DNA of 64,000 nt, taken from NCBI GenBank assembly GCA_025617375.2, contig JAMYGW020000003.1, positions 1,116,001 through 1,180,000 on the forward strand, in the 5' to 3' direction. Below the pieces are notes generated by a model. The model searched no databases. It was not told the origin of the DNA and saw nothing but the letters and a program-made list of their open reading frames with translations. Made by a program: the position numbers and the translations under genes. Each line of letters begins with the position of its first letter. Positions within the stretch are counted from its first letter, which is position 1. Source of the stretch: Acarospora socialis. Lineage: Eukaryota; Ascomycota; Lecanoromycetes; Acarosporales; Acarosporaceae. Shown piece by piece: positions 34,358 to 46,510 of this stretch.

Positions 34358-36456
34358 ATGCCGGGGGAAAGACGTACCCTCAGGTCTAACAAGTCGGAGT
34401 CGTCTTCTTCGACTAACGGTGAGAAGGCGAGGTCAAATTCACAGAGCTCTAGTTCAAACAAAGACAAGCCAGCACCCACCAGATCGTCGTCAGCCAAAGG
34501 CAAAACACTTCCGGCCAAGAAGGGATCTGGAACATCAACAGCCAAGAGTATGAGTGGCGAGAAACCTCACACGAACGGTACTGAGCCCGTGGAAAATGGC
34601 ATCAACGGCGCAGACGATGTTGAGATGGGGGATGATACTTCCAAGTCTACGGAGAAGCCTAAAGCTGCGAGAGACAAAGACGGCGATGAGAGTATGACGG
34701 TGGTTGTGCCACCTCCGAAGAGCTCCAAACTCGTCGGAGAAGCCGGGAAGGACCAAGAAGGCGACACTGCAATGGATGTTGTTGAACAGTCGAATGCGGA
34801 AACGCCGGATGAGAGGATAGACCCTAAAGCCAAGGCTATTCTAGGTTAGTACTCACCTTGTGATTAGGAAACTCTCCTCTTTTCGACTGTCTCGTAATTC
34901 TGCATGGATGCTAATCGTTGACATAGACATCACCACAAACCTGACTTTGCTAGAACGTGCTGTTGTGCAGTTCGACCCCCGTTTCACTCTGCGGGCCCTC
35001 CGATCGGTGTCTTCAATCCGAAAGCATATTTCTCCTGATGTTCTCGCTCAAGTCATTACTTCAACGTACCCATCCACGAACCCTGTTGCGAAGACGTTAC
35101 TGGCAGCTATTGGCAAGGAAGAAGCATCATTCGAACAGTCGGCCCACACCACGGAGATGGACGTTGATACTGACAACAGGGCTCAATCTGGGATGTCGGC
35201 GGCCAAAGCGAAGGATGTTTCTAAAGACATTCTCCCAGAGGTCGATACATATATATCCATTCTTGTCCAGATATACCTTTACGACACTAAAGCCTTTGAC
35301 TTCGGAGCTAAGTTTTCGAGTAACCTGGTCGAGCGAATACGGACTCTCAATCGCAGAACGCTCGATTCATTGTCTGCTCGTGTTTACTTTTACTACTCCC
35401 TTTTCTTCGAGCAACTAGCCCCTCTACCGCCTTCTCCATCTGCGCCATTGATATCTATCCGTCAACCTCTTCTCGCCGCTTTGCGAACCTCCGTCCTACG
35501 CAAAGACCAGGATACTCAAGCCACAGTCACCACTCTCCTTCTTCGGAACTACCTGTCGACTTCACACATCTCTCAAGCCGATCTCCTTGTATCTCACACG
35601 CAGTTCCCCTCTGGAGCGTCAAGTAATCAGATTGCACGATATCTGTATTACCTAGGACGGATTCGAGCCATCCAATTGTCCTATACCGAAGCGCATGAAC
35701 ACCTCACTGGAGCGACGCGAAAGTCCCCCTCTACTCCCAGCGCTGGCGGCTTCTACCAGGCTGCTACGAAACTACTTATCATCGTAGAGCTCCTGATGGG
35801 AGATATTCCAGATCGCGCCATTTTTCGGCAGCCGAATTTGGAGCGAGTGATGCATCCGTACCTCTTGCTTGTACAAGCCGTACGCGTGGGGGATCTTGAA
35901 GGCTTCCTTCGCGTTGTACAAACCCACAACTCAACGTTCCGCCGAGACGGTACATATACGCTCATCCTCCGGCTTCGACAAAACGTAATCAAGACGGGTA
36001 TCAGGATGATGTCGTTGTCTTATGCTCGGATCTCACTTCGAGACATCTGCTTGCGGCTGGGCCTAGGAAGTGAAGAGTCCGCCGAGTATATTGTTGCGAA
36101 AGCCATCCGCGACGGAGTGATTGAAGCCACCCTGGAACACGAAGGGAGGTTCATGAAGAGTAAGGATGTCGGAGATATCTATGCGACAAGGGAGCCTGGC
36201 GAAGCCTTCCACGAGCGTATCCGAGCTTGTCTGGATCTTCATGACGAGAGTGTCAAGGTCAGTCAAGTCGAACATATGTTTGCGACTGCGGTACACTAAC
36301 AACCAAGTCTAGGCAATGAGGTTCCCTATGAACCAGCATCGTCTGGAGCTCAAAAACGCGCAAGAAGCCAGAGAAAGGGAGAGAGAGTTGGCAAAGGAGA
36401 TCGTGGAAGGTGAGATGGACGACGATGACGCGGGCGGGGATTTTGAAGGCATGTAG
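34358..36456 (+). CDS. RPN3: 26S proteasome regulatory subunit Rpn3 (PSMD3)
   Basis: Three exons: 34358-34844, 34927-36257 and 36313-36456; 653 residues. Rpn3 is a PCI-domain scaffold subunit of the 19S lid. The first 160 residues are Ser/Lys/Asp-rich and look disordered, a longer extension than in yeast Rpn3. The helical-repeat region follows from about 165 (DITTNLTLLERAVVQFDPRF, TYISILVQIYLYD, LSARVYFYYSLFFEQLAPL, ATVTTLLLRNYLSTSHISQADLL, IARYLYYLGRIRAIQLSYTEA). The PCI/winged-helix part is at about 500-600 (GTYTLILRLRQNVIKTGIRM, ISLRDICLRLG, AEYIVAKAIRDGVIEATLEHEG). The last exon supplies the conserved lid-bundle helix (MRFPMNQHRLELKNAQE) and an acidic end. Start: MPGERRTLRSNK; an in-frame ATG 57 nt upstream is possible. 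Confidence 0.94.
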
Positions 36457-37011
36457 TGTAAGGTGGGAAGAGTTGTGTAAGCTGAGGGACGCTATCATAA
36501 CGAGCGTCTCCTGGCTCTGGCCGGACAGTCTTGCGGCCTATATACCTGGATGCACCAATTCCCTTCTCCTCGAAGAGGACTTGTCGCGCTGCGCAACCAG
36601 CAGGTCCAGCAGACATGACCGTTACTTAATGCATTACTACTCGAAAGGCTTTCCATGTGTATCGGGCAGGTGTGGCCCCTTGAGCCAACAGCTCCGGTTC
36701 AGGTGTTTTGCTCTAGCAAACCGTGTCATTTAGTTAACCTCATAGAAAACATAAAGGCATGAGTCGCAAGTTCCTCGTATCTATTTGCCTGATTGTCTTG
36801 AACTGAATTGTGCTTCATGAAATTAAAAGGTTTAGTATTAGTACTTGGCTCCGCTATTCGGACTTGAGGGCAACACACCACGATCGTATGGATTATATTG
36901 CATTCGAGCATAACTCAACCATGATACAGTCATCGAAACGCAGAATGTGAACCACAACACACCCTGGCCGTTCGCTCTGAAGGCCTACAGCCATATGTCA
37001 ATGCGTATATA
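36457..37011. other. Intergenic region between RPN3 and the ankyrin gene
   Basis: About 0.55 kb in tandem orientation, containing the RPN3 3' UTR and the next promoter. Nothing else was seen. Confidence 0.5.
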
Positions 37012-37999
37012 ATGATCGATCCGTCCATCCGGCTACAACGAGCCATTCACCGCAACGACCTCCTCCTCGTCAAGCGCATCACGAAGAACCATCCGGACAT
37101 CTTACAGAACCCCGACTTCACCGACAAGAGCAACACGTCACTGCATCTGGCCGCAAAGCTCGGATGCCTCGCCATAGTTGTAGGTTGCCGCACTTGTGAA
37201 CCCACTTCCGCTGAGGCTGACCAGAGCCCTTGCTACAGACCTACCTAGTCGAAGCGGGCCACGAGAACGAGGGTATCTCCCGTAATGCAGATTGGGACAC
37301 GCCTCTCATGGTCGCGGCCGAAGCGCATCCTGAGATTGTGGAGCTGTTGGTGGAGCGGTTCGACCGCTGCGTCAGCTGGACGAACAAGAAAGGCCTCGAT
37401 GCTGTACGTGTAGCTAACCCACACCTCCTCTTCCAACCCTTCCTCCAAGCTCCACCTCAATTACCGCTCGAACAAACCATACTGACCCACCTTCTCGCCC
37501 GCACCCACAGCTCATGCTCGCCTCCCGTTCCGGCCTGGCCCCCATCGTCACCACACTCCTCTCGCACCACGCCTCCGTGACCGCCGCCGACAACGACGGC
37601 AACACGGCGCTGCACTACGCCTCGGCCTACGGGCAGCTGAAAGTGATCCGCACGCTCCTCTACGCCGGCGCCTCGCCGCTGGCCCGCAACGCCTACTCGT
37701 GGACACCCATCTCCTATTCCAGCACCGTCGCGGCGGAGGTGTATTTCAAGAATCTGGTTGCAGAGTTCGAGAAGAGGAGGGTGGAGAGTATGCGGGAGGA
37801 GAGGGCGAAGAGGGGCGTTGGTGGGGTGCGGTTGGTTACGGATGAGGAGGGGTTGGTAAGGCCTGGGGAGGGCGGTGCGAGTATGGAGGAGAGGAGAGGC
37901 CCGTCGCCGGTTATGAGGAGGGCGCAGACACCGACTGTGGGGAGGAGTGAGGGGTGGGGGTTTGCGGGCTTGAGGGCGAGGGCTAGCAGTGGGGATTGA
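37012..37999 (+). CDS. AVO2: Ankyrin-repeat protein, Avo2-like (putative TORC2 subunit)
   Basis: Three exons: 37012-37179, 37239-37403 and 37511-37999; 273 residues. The N-terminus (PSIRLQRAIHRNDLLLVKRI, KNHPDILQNPDF) matches the way yeast Avo2 opens. About five ankyrin repeats follow: KSNTSLHLAAKLGCLAIV, RNADWDTPLMVAAEAHPEIVEL, KKGLDAVLMLASRSGLAPIV, DNDGNTALHYASAYGQLKVI, NAYSWTPISYS. The C-terminal 100 residues are basic and Ser/Gly/Arg-rich. Avo2 is a non-essential subunit of TOR complex 2 at the plasma membrane. Assignment to Avo2 rests on the N-terminal block and the repeat arrangement; another ankyrin protein cannot be excluded. Exon boundaries fall in phase 0 in both introns. Confidence 0.75.
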
Positions 38000-38181
38000 A
38001 CGTTGAGATTTAGATTCCCGTCCATATCTGAGGTTGAGGGTTGAGAAAGATCGTCTATAAGTAGCGTTCTGTATTTACATGGTTGTCCTCCAAGACTGAG
38101 ATGAGTAATGTACATCTACTTCTCGACTTCACCCTCGCTCTATTTGGTAGGCTTAACTGAAGACACACATTAGGCTGATTC

Positions 38182-39605
38182 TCATTTCCTCCTCTTCATA
38201 GTCTTTGTACACATCTCCATCAGGCCATCCTTGGCCTCGCTGTCGGGGAATCCACTGATTACCGCGACGGCTTTATCGGCGTAATCTTGCGCGAGTGCTC
38301 TTGTCTGCTCTAGACCGTCGCTGCGCGCAACAAGTTCTCGTGCCTGTAAAGACAATGTCAGTTCAACAATCCTCTTCGGAGGGGGACGCGGAGCCTTACC
38401 ATCTCAACGTCACCCTCTCTGCCGAACTTCCTCCCGACCATGGCTCCGAGCTCCTTGTTCTCTTTCCAAGCGAACAGCAGCGGCGCAGTCGCAAGTCCCA
38501 ACTCTAGGTCCGCTCCGGAAGGTTTGCCCAGTTCTGCTCCGCTGATTGTGTAGTCCAGCATGTCGTCCACGAGCTGAAACGCCAGGCCCAGGTTCTTTCC
38601 ATATGCGTAAGCCGCCTCAACCACCTCGGGCGCGCTCTGCCCTAAAAGAGCAGCGGCTCGACATGATTTACTTATCAGACTAGCGGACTTGAGGTATGTC
38701 TTTTGCAGATAGTACGTTATTGTGTTTTCCGTCCAGACCGGGTTCAATTCATCGTGCGCTGTATTCTTGAGTTGCATGAACTCTCCCTCTACTAGATTCG
38801 CTATAACGGTCGCTAGCAACTCGATAACTTCCGCGTCTCGTAATCTCGCAAGCGCTACGGACGCACGGCCGAGCAGAAAGTCCCCGGCCAGTACGGCCAT
38901 CTTGTTCCCAAAGGCTATGTTGGCGGAAGGTGAAGAACGACGTAGTAGAGAGTGATCTATCACATCGTCGTGGAGCAGAGATGCGGTGTGTATAAGTTCG
39001 GTGATTTCCGCCAAGCGTCGCTGTGATGGCAGAATGTTGGAGTCTGTGGAGTCGTACAGAGCTTCGGTTGTGGTAGCACTGAGTGGGTTCGTTTCAAAGG
39101 TGGGATTGACGTCGGACAGGACTGCGGACGGAGAGATGGAATCATTGATGCTGGTAGTAGTCGGTATAAGGGTTCTGCGGCGAAGCTTGGGTGCTAAAGC
39201 TGTGGCTCGAGACATGAGAAGGACGAGCATGGGTCGGACATGCTTCCCCTCGGATTGTGTATAATATTTGGCTACAGTGTCCAATATCGGATGCCCTGAT
39301 CCTAGCAATGACCGTATATTCTTCGTCAGGAACTTCATCTCTTTGCCTACTATCCGTAATGGGTCGACCGATATCCCAATCCCGGCGTCCCGAGGGCCAT
39401 TGTCGAGGATGTTTTGCGCCACTGACACCGCCGCGGCCCATGTTGATTGCCCTCTTCGCCGTGCGGGATGATAGTATGCAGCCTGTGGTATGGCAGATTC
39501 ATGAAGGCATGCACGAAGGCATTGTGTACAGAGAAGTGTCCGTGGACGAGGTCCGCCGGAGGGACTGTTGACGAGCGTTGAAGCTCGGAGTGAGCGTATC
39601 CTCAT
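38182..39605 (-). CDS. COQ1: Polyprenyl (hexaprenyl-type) diphosphate synthase, ubiquinone side chain
   Basis: Two exons on the minus strand, 39605-38400 and 38343-38182; 455 residues. It builds the isoprenoid tail of ubiquinone in mitochondria. Both Asp-rich motifs of trans-prenyl synthases are present: LLHDDVIDHS (DDVID at about 213-217) and QLVDDMLDY (DDMLD at about 347-351). So are SEGKHVRPMLVLLMSRA, the FGNKMAVLAGDFLLGRA block and VEGEFMQLKNT. The N-terminal 70 residues are Arg/Ser-rich with few acids, as in a mitochondrial targeting sequence. Relative to bacterial enzymes there is an insertion of about 55 residues before the first Asp motif, as is common in fungal Coq1. The last exon adds the conserved helix ALAQDYADKAVAVI. 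Chain length of the product cannot be read from the sequence. The frame is open upstream to 39713. Confidence 0.93.
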
Positions 39606-39966
39606 CCTATTGAAGTTAGAATCCGGTTTCGTCAACGTAGGGGTTTGAATACCTACCGTACTGCCCGGGCTCCGGATACGCTGGCACGACGGTTTGCGAT
39701 TGCTCTTTTTCAATCGGGACTTCTAGGATATTTTTATGCGGATTCTGCTATTTCTTTTCATAATGCATAAAGCATGATGACGTATTAATAAGGCATGACT
39801 AACGCAAATGCGAGCATCAAGCATCCGACCTTAATAAACATAGAACTCAACCTCACAGAAAGAGTGGTAATCCTGGTTCAACACGCTATAGATGGTGCCT
39901 TTGCTTGAGCGCGTGATGGTTCATTAAGAGATCTGAATCTCGTCCTGGACCAAGAGAATATTCGAT
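39606..39966. promoter_or_regulatory. Divergent promoter region, COQ1 / VMA12
   Basis: A 361-bp AT-rich gap between divergent start codons; no specific sites were recognised. Confidence 0.45.
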
Positions 39967-40855
39967 ATGGTTCTTCTCACCATGACCCCGGCCATGATAA
40001 AGGCATTGCAAGCGTACAATGCCAATCCACCGTCGTTGACAGAAGATCCAACTTTGCCCTCCAAGCCATTGCTTGAGAATGCAGCTGAAGGCGACCCTAT
40101 CTCGCATGGTCAAATTGTCGAAATCTCCAAACATTTGCGAGAGCAGGCTGCTTTGAGGCAAGAGCTTGATTTTGAGTTAGGAATGCGGCCATCATACCAT
40201 CTGGACGATCTACTGCGAGGCTCAAGGGTCTTTATTCCACAAGCAAGGCCCAAAGCCGAACCGGTACAGCATCGATATTTTAAGCATATGAAGAATTAAA
40301 GCTAAAATTTAGTCTCTTTAGACACCAGAATACAAGACCCTGATGGCTCGTCTCCGCCGTGAAGAGGAAGCACGCGCCTACGAACGTATGACTAACCCAC
40401 AAGCAGCCCCCGAGTCGTTTACTCAACGCTTCCCAAAGTCTCCCTACGCAGACCTGTTTCCTGCCGCTACCCAGGCTATCGACGATGAGGACGAGATTAC
40501 GTACGCGGACATAAACAGACAGATAGCGCTGATTCTTAACATTTTGGTTTCCATCGTTGCGTGTAGCGTTGCCATCTGGCTTGCTGCGAGTCATTGGAGT
40601 ACACCGAAAAGACTTGGGCTGAGTATGAGCGGTAGTGGAATCGTTGCTGTGGCTGAGGTGGTGGTGTATGCTGGTTATCTTAGGAGAGTAAAAGAAGCGA
40701 AGGAGAAGGGGAAGAAGGAGGTGGAAAGAAAGGAAATCATTCAGAGCTGGGTCATTAGCAGCGCGGAGAAGAGAACAGACCAGTCTACACTCATAAAGGA
40801 TCAAGCAGCGAAACCGCTGGTGAAAAGAAGGATGAAACATGCAACTCACGTTTGA
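39967..40855 (+). CDS. VMA12: V-ATPase assembly factor Vma12/Vph2 (TMEM199 family)
   Basis: Two exons, 39967-40263 and 40322-40855; 276 residues (271 if the ATG at 39982, MTPAMIKAL, is used). Vma12 resides in the ER membrane and, with Vma22 and Vma21, helps assemble the V0 sector of the vacuolar H+-ATPase. Family blocks are SYHLDDLLRGSRVFIPQ, TPEYKTLMARLRREEEARAY and EDEITYADINRQIALILNIL. Two membrane helices are visible: IALILNILVSIVACSVAIWL (about 170-190) and SGSGIVAVAEVVVYAGYL (about 200-220). The cytosolic tail is Lys/Glu-rich and helical. The 58-nt intron falls between KAEP and TPEYK in phase 0. Confidence 0.9.
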
Positions 40856-41004
40856 TCCGCAGGATGGTCAACGTTATTTAAAGCAACCCTTTTCGGACCA
40901 CTTCGTCATAGACTTAGTGTGCTCTGAAAATTCGGAGCCGTTCCTACCACAGCCTTCTCTTCCAAAGTCGGCTCATTCCAGGGCCTCCCGAACAATCAAC
41001 TCCT

Positions 41005-42086
41005 TTGTTTACACTGGTCTCCTTGATCGCTTGGCAACGTTATGCTATGCTTGTCTGTGACACTCAAAAAGCTCTTATTATTGGTCAAGCGCTATCACAG
41101 CTCCAACATCACGAGAAATATGAATGGCCGGCAACCGGAACCTTAGAGAGAGTGTTATTCCTCAAGTGTGCAATGGATGAGGCTGTCTTCCAAGCGTTGC
41201 ATTGCTTTACACTTTGCCATCGCTTTGGCAAAGGGTCGAATGCCTATATCACTCGTCTACCGACAGACATAGCGAACATGGTTCGGAAGTACCTCCGTAA
41301 AGTGATCCGAGAAGATGTTCGAAAAGCTACTACTTCAATATTGAGGTGTATGACGGAGGAGTGTGCCTGCTCTGTGATGCCTTTCCCAGATATGGGGTAT
41401 CATCGGTGCGCAAAGGTCGTCTATGCTGAGATGTCTTATGAACGAGTGAGTCTCGCTAGCTAAAATCTACTTGGCTGATATACTGATCCTGGTCTTCCCA
41501 GCGCTGGTTTCATCCAGGATATAACGGTCAATATGTGCCGAGTCTTGTGAACAAGAGCATGGGGTCGACTTTCAAATACCGGAACATCTCTCTATGGGAT
41601 GAGCTGGACCTGGATGAAACCGAGACAGTTGCCCGCCTTGACAGGTTGAATGCTGGCAGAATGCAGAGACTGCGGACAGAGGATCTCCTTTTCTACCATG
41701 GAAGTCTGGCCCTCAAGTTAGCCGGATTACAGGACAAGGACCTTGTGACTGACAGACTATGTTTGCAATTCGGTGCCAACAGCTCTAGGATTGAGGAAGA
41801 GAGATTGAGCTCAAGCATGGCTTCCGGCTGTCCGACTTGTTGCTCACACATACCAAAATGTCTGGCTGAGGTAATCCTCGATCGGAGGCTCGACAAGGAC
41901 GACAGAGGCTATTCCGCGTTTGTTGTTGAATACGGGGGCCAATTCCACGTTATTCGCGAAGGCCCATACCTGCGCTGGAAGGAGAAAGGTATCTCAAGCG
42001 AGGAGCGTACTGGGGACTGTGGGAAGGCAGCGTTTGAAGCCGGTAGAAATGTCGCAATTGTCACGATGCTCTCGTGGTTTCTTTAG
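41005..42086 (+). CDS. Hypothetical fungal protein with possible N-terminal F-box-like segment
   Basis: Two exons, 41005-41445 and 41502-42086, joined at a clean 56-nt GT-AG intron; 341 residues. ATGs at 41050 and 41173 are alternative starts. The segment ITRLPTDIANMVRKYLRKV resembles the start of F-box-like motifs. There are two cysteine groups, CMTEECACSVM and GCPTCCSHIPKC, which could bind metal. No family was recognised. It follows VMA12 by only 149 bp, so its promoter must be very short or it may begin further downstream. Function unknown. Confidence 0.6.
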
Positions 42087-42545
42087 ATCCGAACTGAAGC
42101 AGTGAGATGTGGTACGCACGTTTCCAGGTTCTAGGGCTAGTTGCCGGTTTATAACAGTGGTCACCGGGCCCCTGTTGTATTTTAGACACTCTCTACGAAG
42201 TGTGATGCCTTAAACCCGTCCCTTTTTAAGACGGGTTACTCAAAACCTGGCTGTACCAACAGCTACATACTTTATCCGCTACCTTATCGAGTAATTGAAA
42301 TTCGTCGATGAGTGTGATGGTATGCTTGATTAAGTAATCGATTTGCATCCGAAGCCAGGTGCACTGCTCATGTAAGTGCGCTCTCTCGTCGGCGCTAGGC
42401 TAAGCGAATATTGCCCACAAAGGAATATCACCAGAAATTCATCTGGCTCGAGATAAGAAATCCGATATCCCACCCCAACGGCATCTCTGTTGGCAGACAC
42501 TACGTTCGAAACCACTCCACCCCCAGACACATCTAAACCGTCAGC
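42087..42545. other. Intergenic region upstream of RPS28
   Basis: About 0.46 kb. Near 42215-42240 there is an imperfect inverted repeat (AAACCCGTCC near GACGGGTT) that could form a hairpin after the preceding gene. The right half is probably the ribosomal-protein promoter and leader. Confidence 0.45.
42210..42237. repeat. Short inverted repeat (AACCCGTC / GACGGGTT)
   Basis: AACCCGTC and GACGGGTT are exact reverse complements separated by a short T/A-rich loop, downstream of the 341-residue gene. In a eukaryote this is not expected to be an intrinsic terminator; it may be chance. Confidence 0.5.
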
Positions 42546-42887
42546 ATGGATTCATCGAAAGTGCCCGTGAAATTAGTCAAAGTAACTCGCGTGCTTGGGA
42601 GGACCGGTTCGTAACAGTCGAAGGAACAGGATACCATGCGCAAAGCTGATCGCTACTCAGGGTCTCGAGGAGGTGTCACACAAGTCCGCGTCGAGTTCAT
42701 GGACGATACTACACGAAGCATCATCCGGAACGTGAAGGGACCAGGTTGGTGATCACTTTCTCAGGCACTGTTGCAGCGGGATTAGAAGCAGAATATGACT
42801 GACACATGTCATTCTGTGTAAACAGTTAGGGAAGACGATATTCTGTGTCTGCTGGAGTCCGAACGTGAGGCGAGGAGGTTGCGGTGA
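42546..42887 (+). CDS. RPS28: 40S ribosomal protein eS28
   Basis: Three short exons, 42546-42606, 42661-42744 and 42826-42887, giving 68 residues, exactly the length of eS28. Because no exon exceeds 84 nt, no long open frame marks this gene. The sequence reads [20 protein letters not shown], then [36 protein letters not shown] and [12 protein letters not shown], all matching the very conserved S28e family. eS28 is a single OB-fold protein near the mRNA exit channel of the 40S subunit. All splice sites are GT-AG, with the branch-like TATGACTGACAC in intron 2. It is the smallest gene in the window and almost certainly functional. Confidence 0.96.
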
Positions 42888-44415
42888 GCGGGGAGAATAT
42901 TGTTAAGATAGCATCAGGTTGTGGGGGGACGTCGTGGGACATTCTCGATGGGCGCTTTAGTGGAGAAGGCTCTTGCGCTGTTCTCTGCTGCGTGCGAGGA
43001 CATCACTCGACCAGTTTATACAAGCCATATGGAGTAATGCTCTTCAAAGACACGCGGTGTTCACCAGGGGAGGCAGCGATGTGGGCAGATGCTGAAATAT
43101 GATGGACAATGCCAGTGATCAAGCTTCTCGGGCGATAGTACTGCTCACTACGTGTTCCCAACCTCTACGATAACCCAACGGCCTTATACTTTGCGAACAA
43201 TCTAGTGAAAGGATACTCCGTTGACATTCATGATTCAGCCTTCACTGCCGGGTCTGTCACGGCATCAGAGTCAGGAATAGGATATTCTTCTACTCTCGGT
43301 CTGTAGTAGACGCTTTTCTCGATGCGTCGCTGTAGCTTCTGCCACTTCGTCTTCATTCTATCTAGATATCTACCCGGTTGATGACTAGAAAGCTTTGGAG
43401 AGCGAATCTCCAACCAAGGCTAGTAGAACGGTTGTAAGGCACCATGTACCTAACTTGGCTGAGTTTACGGAGGACCCAGCTACCGCACAAGCTGCATCGA
43501 TACGACGCAGCGTGAGTGAGCTGCGTAGCGTACGACCTGATGCCGTTATCGAACTTTCCTCAATCGTCCAGTCGCCGGTTGCTCTCGAGTAATGGAAACT
43601 GTTCAACAGATTAGACTTTGGCGGGGCTGTCTTCTGAGGTAGGTAGTGGAAAGACACCGTGGAGACCGGAACCTGGCTGTACGAAGAACATCATTGGTAC
43701 TACTGTACACCTACTCTCAGGCTGCAAAGGAAGCGGTTGTAGAGCGTAGGTAATTCTTCACTCGAGATACTGCAGTTGGCCGGCCCTCGGTTCGATTGCC
43801 GCGACTTGGCCTGATTGCAGGGATGGCTTATCGGTGGCATTAGTGCAACGTCAATGCTCCCTGCTTTTCTTCCCAAGCTTATACCTTGTCAGACAACCTT
43901 CAACAAAGGACCAAGTGATAGCGGTCCAGTTCTCAACCGATAAGCAACCCGCTCTTCAGTGTATGGCTTTGCAAAGAACCATGTCGAGTAGCCATTGTCG
44001 AATTGAAGGAGCGGCTTCCGTAGCTTCGAGCTATGGCGTCCTCAGAGCCCTCCCCTGGCGGATGCAGAAACACCTTAGAAATCAAAGGGGATAGACTTAG
44101 CTATAGAGGACCCTCTACCCCACAAAATGTTTCTTTGTCTTTGTTCCGAGTGTCCAATGCATCTTGACCTGTTCTCTGCTCAATCGTTTACTCCAAGGCC
44201 CAACAAATTCGCAGGTTTGGAGCTCTCGGACGATTTCGGCGCGGTATCAAGCTGGCTGGACTGGCTTATCTGCTTGATAAGCTAACGATCTCGCGTTCTC
44301 ACTCTTTCAACAATGTTGACTGCATGACAGGTTCGTGGTAGAAAGACAGGACCATAACGCAGAGCTTCTCCCAGATCGCCTCTGAACAGGGTTCTCTTTG
44401 CAATTATAACACACA
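42888..44415. other. Intergenic region, no firmly supported gene
   Basis: About 1.5 kb. Overlapping frames on both strands lie at 43228-43657 (plus 43395-43592, charged, ending SPVALE; minus 43413-43228, with YYRPRVEEYPIPDSD). Either could be an exon of a small gene, but no complete model with start, introns and stop could be built. The right end is the allantoinase promoter. Confidence 0.4.
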
Positions 44416-46041
44416 ATGGCTTCTACTCCTTCGTTGGACCATGCCTACCCCACGCCAGCATCTACTCCGCCCAACGGTACCGTATCTGACTTAAGCACAA
44501 ACCTGCCGCCCATCACCGTCCTAGCCTCGTCTCGGGCCGTCCTCAGCGGCCGCCTGACAGCTGCAACCATTGTCATATCTCTTGCAAGCGGCAGAATAAT
44601 ATCAATATTTCACTCTGTCCTTCCGCCAGCTGATTTCCCAGCTGGAACCCCGTACGTCGACCACTCTCCTTACGTACTCCTCCCTGGACTCGTCGATGCA
44701 CATGTGCATCTCAATGAGCCCGGGAGAACAGAATGGGAAGGCTTTTGGACAGGCACGAGAGCTGCGGCCTTTGGAGGAGTGACAACGGTTGTAGACATGC
44801 CCCTGAATGCAATCCCGCCGACGACCACAGTGGAAGGACTGAAGGAAAAGGTCAGAGCGGCGCAAGGACAGTGCTGGGTTGATGTAGGATTTTACGGTGG
44901 AATTGTACCGGGCAATGCAGGCGAACTGAAGAACTTAGTGAAGCATGGCGTGAGGGGTTTCAAGGGATTCTTGATTGACAGTGGTGTACGCAAAACGAAT
45001 ACGAACATGATGTCCACTTGCTGATATGCATTCTCTATGCAGGTAGACGAGTTTCCCGCCGTGTCGTCGTCAGACATTGCTCTTGCCATGTCCGAACTAG
45101 CTGAGGAACCGACCACGCTGATGTTCCATGCCGAGATGATACCACCCATCACCCAGTCCGTTGGCGATGTCGTACAGTCCTCTCTCCCACCGCTCGCACC
45201 TGCCGGTCCTTTGACGTCGTACAACACCTTCCTTAAATCCCGACCACCGTCCTTCGAAACTTACGCCATCTCTGAAGTAATTGCCCTAAGTGCCTTAGCA
45301 CCTGCCCTACCCTTGCACATAGTCCACCTATCGGCTATAGAAGCTATCCCGTTGCTTCGAAAGGCTAGGGCAGAAGGGGTGAAGATCACAGCAGAGACGT
45401 GTTTCCACTACCTTTCCCTCTGTGCTGAGGCCGTCCAAGAGGGCGACACGAGGCACAAGTGTTGTCCTCCTATCCGGACACAGACCAATCAGGACGGTCT
45501 GTGGTCGGAGCTACTCCGTGAGCACCATAGTGTCATCAAGACGATCGTCTCGGACCACTCTCCCTGTACGCCCAACCTCAAACTCATACCTCCTCAAATC
45601 GCGGAAGGCAGCAGCCACGACATCAAGCAGACTGGAATTGGGGATTTCTTCGCCGCATGGGGCGGGATTAGTTCTGTCGGTCTTGGTCTCAGTATCCTCT
45701 GGACACAAGGGCGGAAGCGCGGCATCACCCTTCAGGACGTGGTGAAGTGGTGCTGCTGGAACACGGCGAAGCAGGTGGGCCTCGAGAATCAAAAGGGAGC
45801 ATTGGCCGTGGGATTTGATGGAGACGTGGCGGTCTTCGACGATGAGGGCCAGTTTGTGGTGGAGCCGAGTACAATGCTCTTCCGGAACAAGTGTTCGCCG
45901 TATCAGGGCAAAACGATGAAAGGTGTAATCAGAGAGACGTGGGTGAGAGGGCATAGAGTCTACTCGAAGGCTGATGGGTTCAATGAAGATAAAGGCCCTA
46001 GTGGCAGGCTTTTGTTAGAGCCCAGGAAGTCTAGGATTTGA
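44416..46041 (+). CDS. DAL1: Allantoinase
   Basis: Two exons, 44416-44985 and 45043-46041; 522 residues. A zinc amidohydrolase of the cyclic-amidohydrolase family that opens allantoin to allantoate, allowing purines to serve as nitrogen source. Metal ligands are visible: His96 and His98 in [19 protein letters not shown], the Lys expected to be carbamylated (Lys183 in [10 protein letters not shown]), His219 in MFHAEM, a His in LHIVHLSA, and the catalytic-site Asp in SDHSPC. Further family blocks are [36 protein letters not shown] and the C-terminal [13 protein letters not shown]. The intron is 57 nt; the ORF would otherwise stop right after it. No regulatory GATA cluster was assessed. Confidence 0.95.
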
Positions 46042-46510
46042 CGAGGTTGACGATAGAACAGCACTTTAGAAAGATAGAACATGGAGGTTTAGGGGTCTTG
46101 GGATAGACGTGGAGGTCTCCTCAAGTAGATAGAATTCACATTCAGCAACGCATCGAGACTTTTAGAGTATCTGGCACCCCTTATTCTCACATTTGTAGTG
46201 AATTTAAATATGGTCTAAAATGTAAATCTGTCACGTCCTCATACGTTCCTGCCTCATCCTGGCCTATCGTCTTGAGAGCCTTCACACTGTCGCACTGTAC
46301 AAAGTACACAGCGACCGCTATTATTATGAAAGGTCCGACAAGTGCATCAAACACTCTAGATTGGTAAAGAAAGCTCTGAGGAAGTTGAACTACCTAGGTA
46401 CATTCGTTGATCTCCCAAATCGTTTCCGTGCACTTCCCCGCTAACGCGAGACATCGCGTTACCAAAATAGGAAAAGCCCACAAATTTCGCGATCGAGAAC
46501 TTACCCGGAG
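46042..46510. other. Intergenic region between allantoinase and the Reb1-like gene
   Basis: About 0.47 kb, tandem orientation; expected to hold the 3' UTR and the next promoter. Nothing else was seen. Confidence 0.5.

Noticed and set aside
43228-43657. Small charged frames on both strands
   Set aside because: Could be single exons, but no full gene model with start, introns and stop could be built on either strand.
43775-43815. Sequence CGGTTCGATTGCCG resembling a tRNA T-arm / B box
   Set aside because: The T-stem does not pair properly, and no matching acceptor stem, D-arm or anticodon arm could be found upstream.
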